64,000 nt of DNA from Nephrocerus scutellatus. Its lineage: Eukaryota > Arthropoda > Insecta > Diptera > Pipunculidae. Position numbers and translations under genes: made by a program. Position 1 is the stretch's first letter. Every line of letters starts with the position of its first letter. The notes below the pieces were generated by a model. The model saw nothing but the letters and a program-made list of their open reading frames with translations. It had not been told where the DNA came from and ran no database searches. Where the stretch lies: the NCBI GenBank assembly GCA_947095585.1, contig OX352762.1, forward strand, positions 30,232,669 through 30,296,668. The letters run 5' to 3'. Of the stretch, positions 62,620-64,000 are shown piece after piece.

Positions 62620-64000
62620 CTATTTGTTAGTACTTATTGTGGGGTTATTTTTGTCTTGGTACTTTTTAGTTTGCTTAATGTGATTTGTGTAGTATTTATT
62701 TTTAGTTTTGCGATCAATTACGTGGTCATTATCTAATATGGTTGTATCTATTTTTCTGTATCTTGCATGGTTTTTTCCGCCTCTTATTTCCTTAATAAAA
62801 TTTATCCCAGTTTCGATTTCTACGTCTGCTCTATTTTTGTTTAATTTGTTTATACTACGTTCCTTTTTCTTTATAATTAAGTCATGAATGTCTGGATATT
62901 TTTCTTCGTGAACTTTTCCATTTATGAAATCTATAGGTTTAATTTTCGTAGTGCTATGAATCGTGTTGTTATAGAATCCTATTATTCTAATCATTTTCTC
63001 TTCAATAGTTTCTGTTCTGTTATTTTTGTCGTGTCTTAGTAGTCTAATGTGTTCATTGATAGTATTATGGAGTCGTTCTATGTCTGCATTAGAGCTATGA
63101 TTGCTACAAGATGTGTAATGTATGTCTATATTCTCTTCTTTAAGAAATTCTGTCATTGGTATTGCTTTAAAACCTAGTTCGTTATCTACGACTATTTTCT
63201 TTATTTTTCCTTGGGTATTTATATAATGTAATAATTTTGTTTTGAACTCTATCCAAGTCCGTCCAATGATTTTGTATATTACTGCATGTTTTGAGAATTT
63301 GTCGATAATGGTAAGGAACAGTTGTTTTCCAAGGGTGTAGAATACGTCAACGTGTATGACTTCGTTTGGTCTTTGGGGGGTTTCAGTGATTTTATAGAGT
63401 GGTTTTGGAGGATTTCTGTCGTATTTTTCTAAAGTACAGATTTCGCAATTGTTAATGAATTGTGTAATTCTTTGTTTTAGCTTAGGGTTGTAAAATTTGG
63501 TTTTTAATTCTTCGAATACGGCTTGAATGCCTCTATGGTTATTTTCTTTATGTTCCTTTTCTATTAGTTCTGTAAGTTTAAGTTCATCTTCAATATCGTC
63601 TATCATGTTAAAGCATCTGATTATTCTGATTTGTTCAGAAAACATGTTTTTGTATGTTTGGTTGATCTGATCAAATAACTCTTCGTCTATAAGTAATGCG
63701 TTAAGTCGGTCAGGGAAAAAATGGTTTTTAAAAATGATTGTGGCGATCTCGTTATCGATTGATTTGACTTGTATTGACTTCCTATTGTTCCCAAATATTT
63801 TAGTAGTTTTTATTTTAAGTGACCCTGAATCTACCTTTTTTATTATTATCTGATTTTTGAACATATTAATAATGCTGTCACTGGTTTTAATTTCATTATC
63901 TCTATTACCTGCACTATTTTCTATGGTATTGATATCCACTTTTTCTATTCTTGACAATGCATCTGCATTCCCATTTTTAATGCCTTTTTTGTATCTAATG
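62620..64000 (-). CDS. pol: pol C-terminal part: RNase H end and integrase (partial)
   Basis: The frame is open from the window edge (first Met at 63957 is not the start; GNADALSRIEKV precedes and includes it). Integrase is complete as far as visible: an HHCC zinc domain (NNHRGIQAVFEELKTKFYNP, CEICTLEKYDR), and a catalytic triad in HVDVFYTLG, VVDNELGFK and NADIERLHN. A Lys-rich C-terminal tail ends at 62620. In-frame and without visible damage, it inserts element cDNA. The upstream gag, protease and RT lie beyond the window. Confidence 0.85.
   Translation of the reverse strand, partial: IRYKKGIKNGNADALSRIEKVDINTIENSAGNRDNEIKTSDSIINMFKNQIIIKKVDSGSLKIKTTKIFGNNRKSIQVKSIDNEIATIIFKNHFFPDRLNALLIDEELFDQINQTYKNMFSEQIRIIRCFNMIDDIEDELKLTELIEKEHKENNHRGIQAVFEELKTKFYNPKLKQRITQFINNCEICTLEKYDRNPPKPLYKITETPQRPNEVIHVDVFYTLGKQLFLTIIDKFSKHAVIYKIIGRTWIEFKTKLLHYINTQGKIKKIVVDNELGFKAIPMTEFLKEENIDIHYTSCSNHSSNADIERLHNTINEHIRLLRHDKNNRTETIEEKMIRIIGFYNNTIHSTTKIKPIDFINGKVHEEKYPDIHDLIIKKKERSINKLNKNRADVEIETGINFIKEIRGGKNHARYRKIDTTILDNDHVIDRKTKNKYYTNHIKQTKKYQDKNNPTISTNK

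Larger units (their letters stand above)
60520..64000 (-). mobile_element. Errantivirus-like element, 3' part (runs off the window)
   Basis: On the - strand, from the right edge: the end of RNase H (GNADALSRI at the very edge), integrase, an env gene 22 bases after pol, and an apparent 3' LTR ending ATCCAAAACT at 60520. The element is inserted into Copia copy 2. The pol-env order and the furin-like site plus hydrophobic peptide in env identify an insect errantivirus-type gypsy element. Env is split by a MITE (61117-61657) and looks truncated at its C-terminus, so this copy cannot make a complete envelope. Confidence 0.8.

Overview
The window looks like a repeat-choked stretch of an insect chromosome, most likely a higher dipteran (fly). 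The reasons are the 56-77 nt introns with GT..AG ends, AT-rich intergenic DNA, and dense LINEs, Osvaldo/Ulysses-type and errantivirus-type Ty3/gypsy elements, Copia elements and foldback MITEs. No rRNA, tRNA, CRISPR array or prokaryotic gene was seen.

Only one complete host gene is convincing: a four-exon gene on the + strand (27879-33953, 1391 aa). Its N-terminal coiled coil resembles FLASH/CASP8AP2, the histone-locus-body and histone pre-mRNA processing factor. A second, unrecognised host gene may contribute its last exons at 50671-51631. Its penultimate exon-like segment is present three times because it lies inside a tandem array.

Layout. 1-2150: a 225-bp tandem duplication, a foldback element and a G-rich ~104-bp minisatellite. 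2157-5778: wrecks of a gypsy gag-protease, a jockey/CR1-like LINE (called LINE-A here) and an RTE-like LINE (RTE-B). 5870-14053: a noncoding repeat (repeat C) split by a 7.6-kb LTR retrotransposon on the - strand (6321-13911) with 1.84/1.87-kb LTRs, a 4-bp target duplication, a tRNA-Lys primer site and an intact pol, but a gag that looks shortened. 14054-20490: more RTE-B and LINE-A wreckage, including fusions. 21817-26995: a MITE-like element split by a jockey-like LINE (LINE-D, 21909-26755, 14-bp target duplication). LINE-D carries a 497-bp piece of the neighbouring FLASH-like gene, intron included. 27879-33953: the FLASH-like gene. 35628-51345: three almost identical 5.24-kb tandem units, each holding an RTE-B fragment, a dead LINE-A, an exon-like ORF and repeat C. 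52704-60519: two Copia-type elements in tandem sharing one LTR, both - strand and both defective in the same ways. 60520-64000: the 3' part of an errantivirus-like element (integrase, env) whose env is split by an inverted-repeat MITE; it was inserted into the second Copia copy and runs off the right edge.

The elements form a readable nesting order, and several fossils record DNA-level rearrangement (segmental duplication, template switching, LTR-LTR recombination) rather than simple transposition. Those events are the most interesting content of the window.
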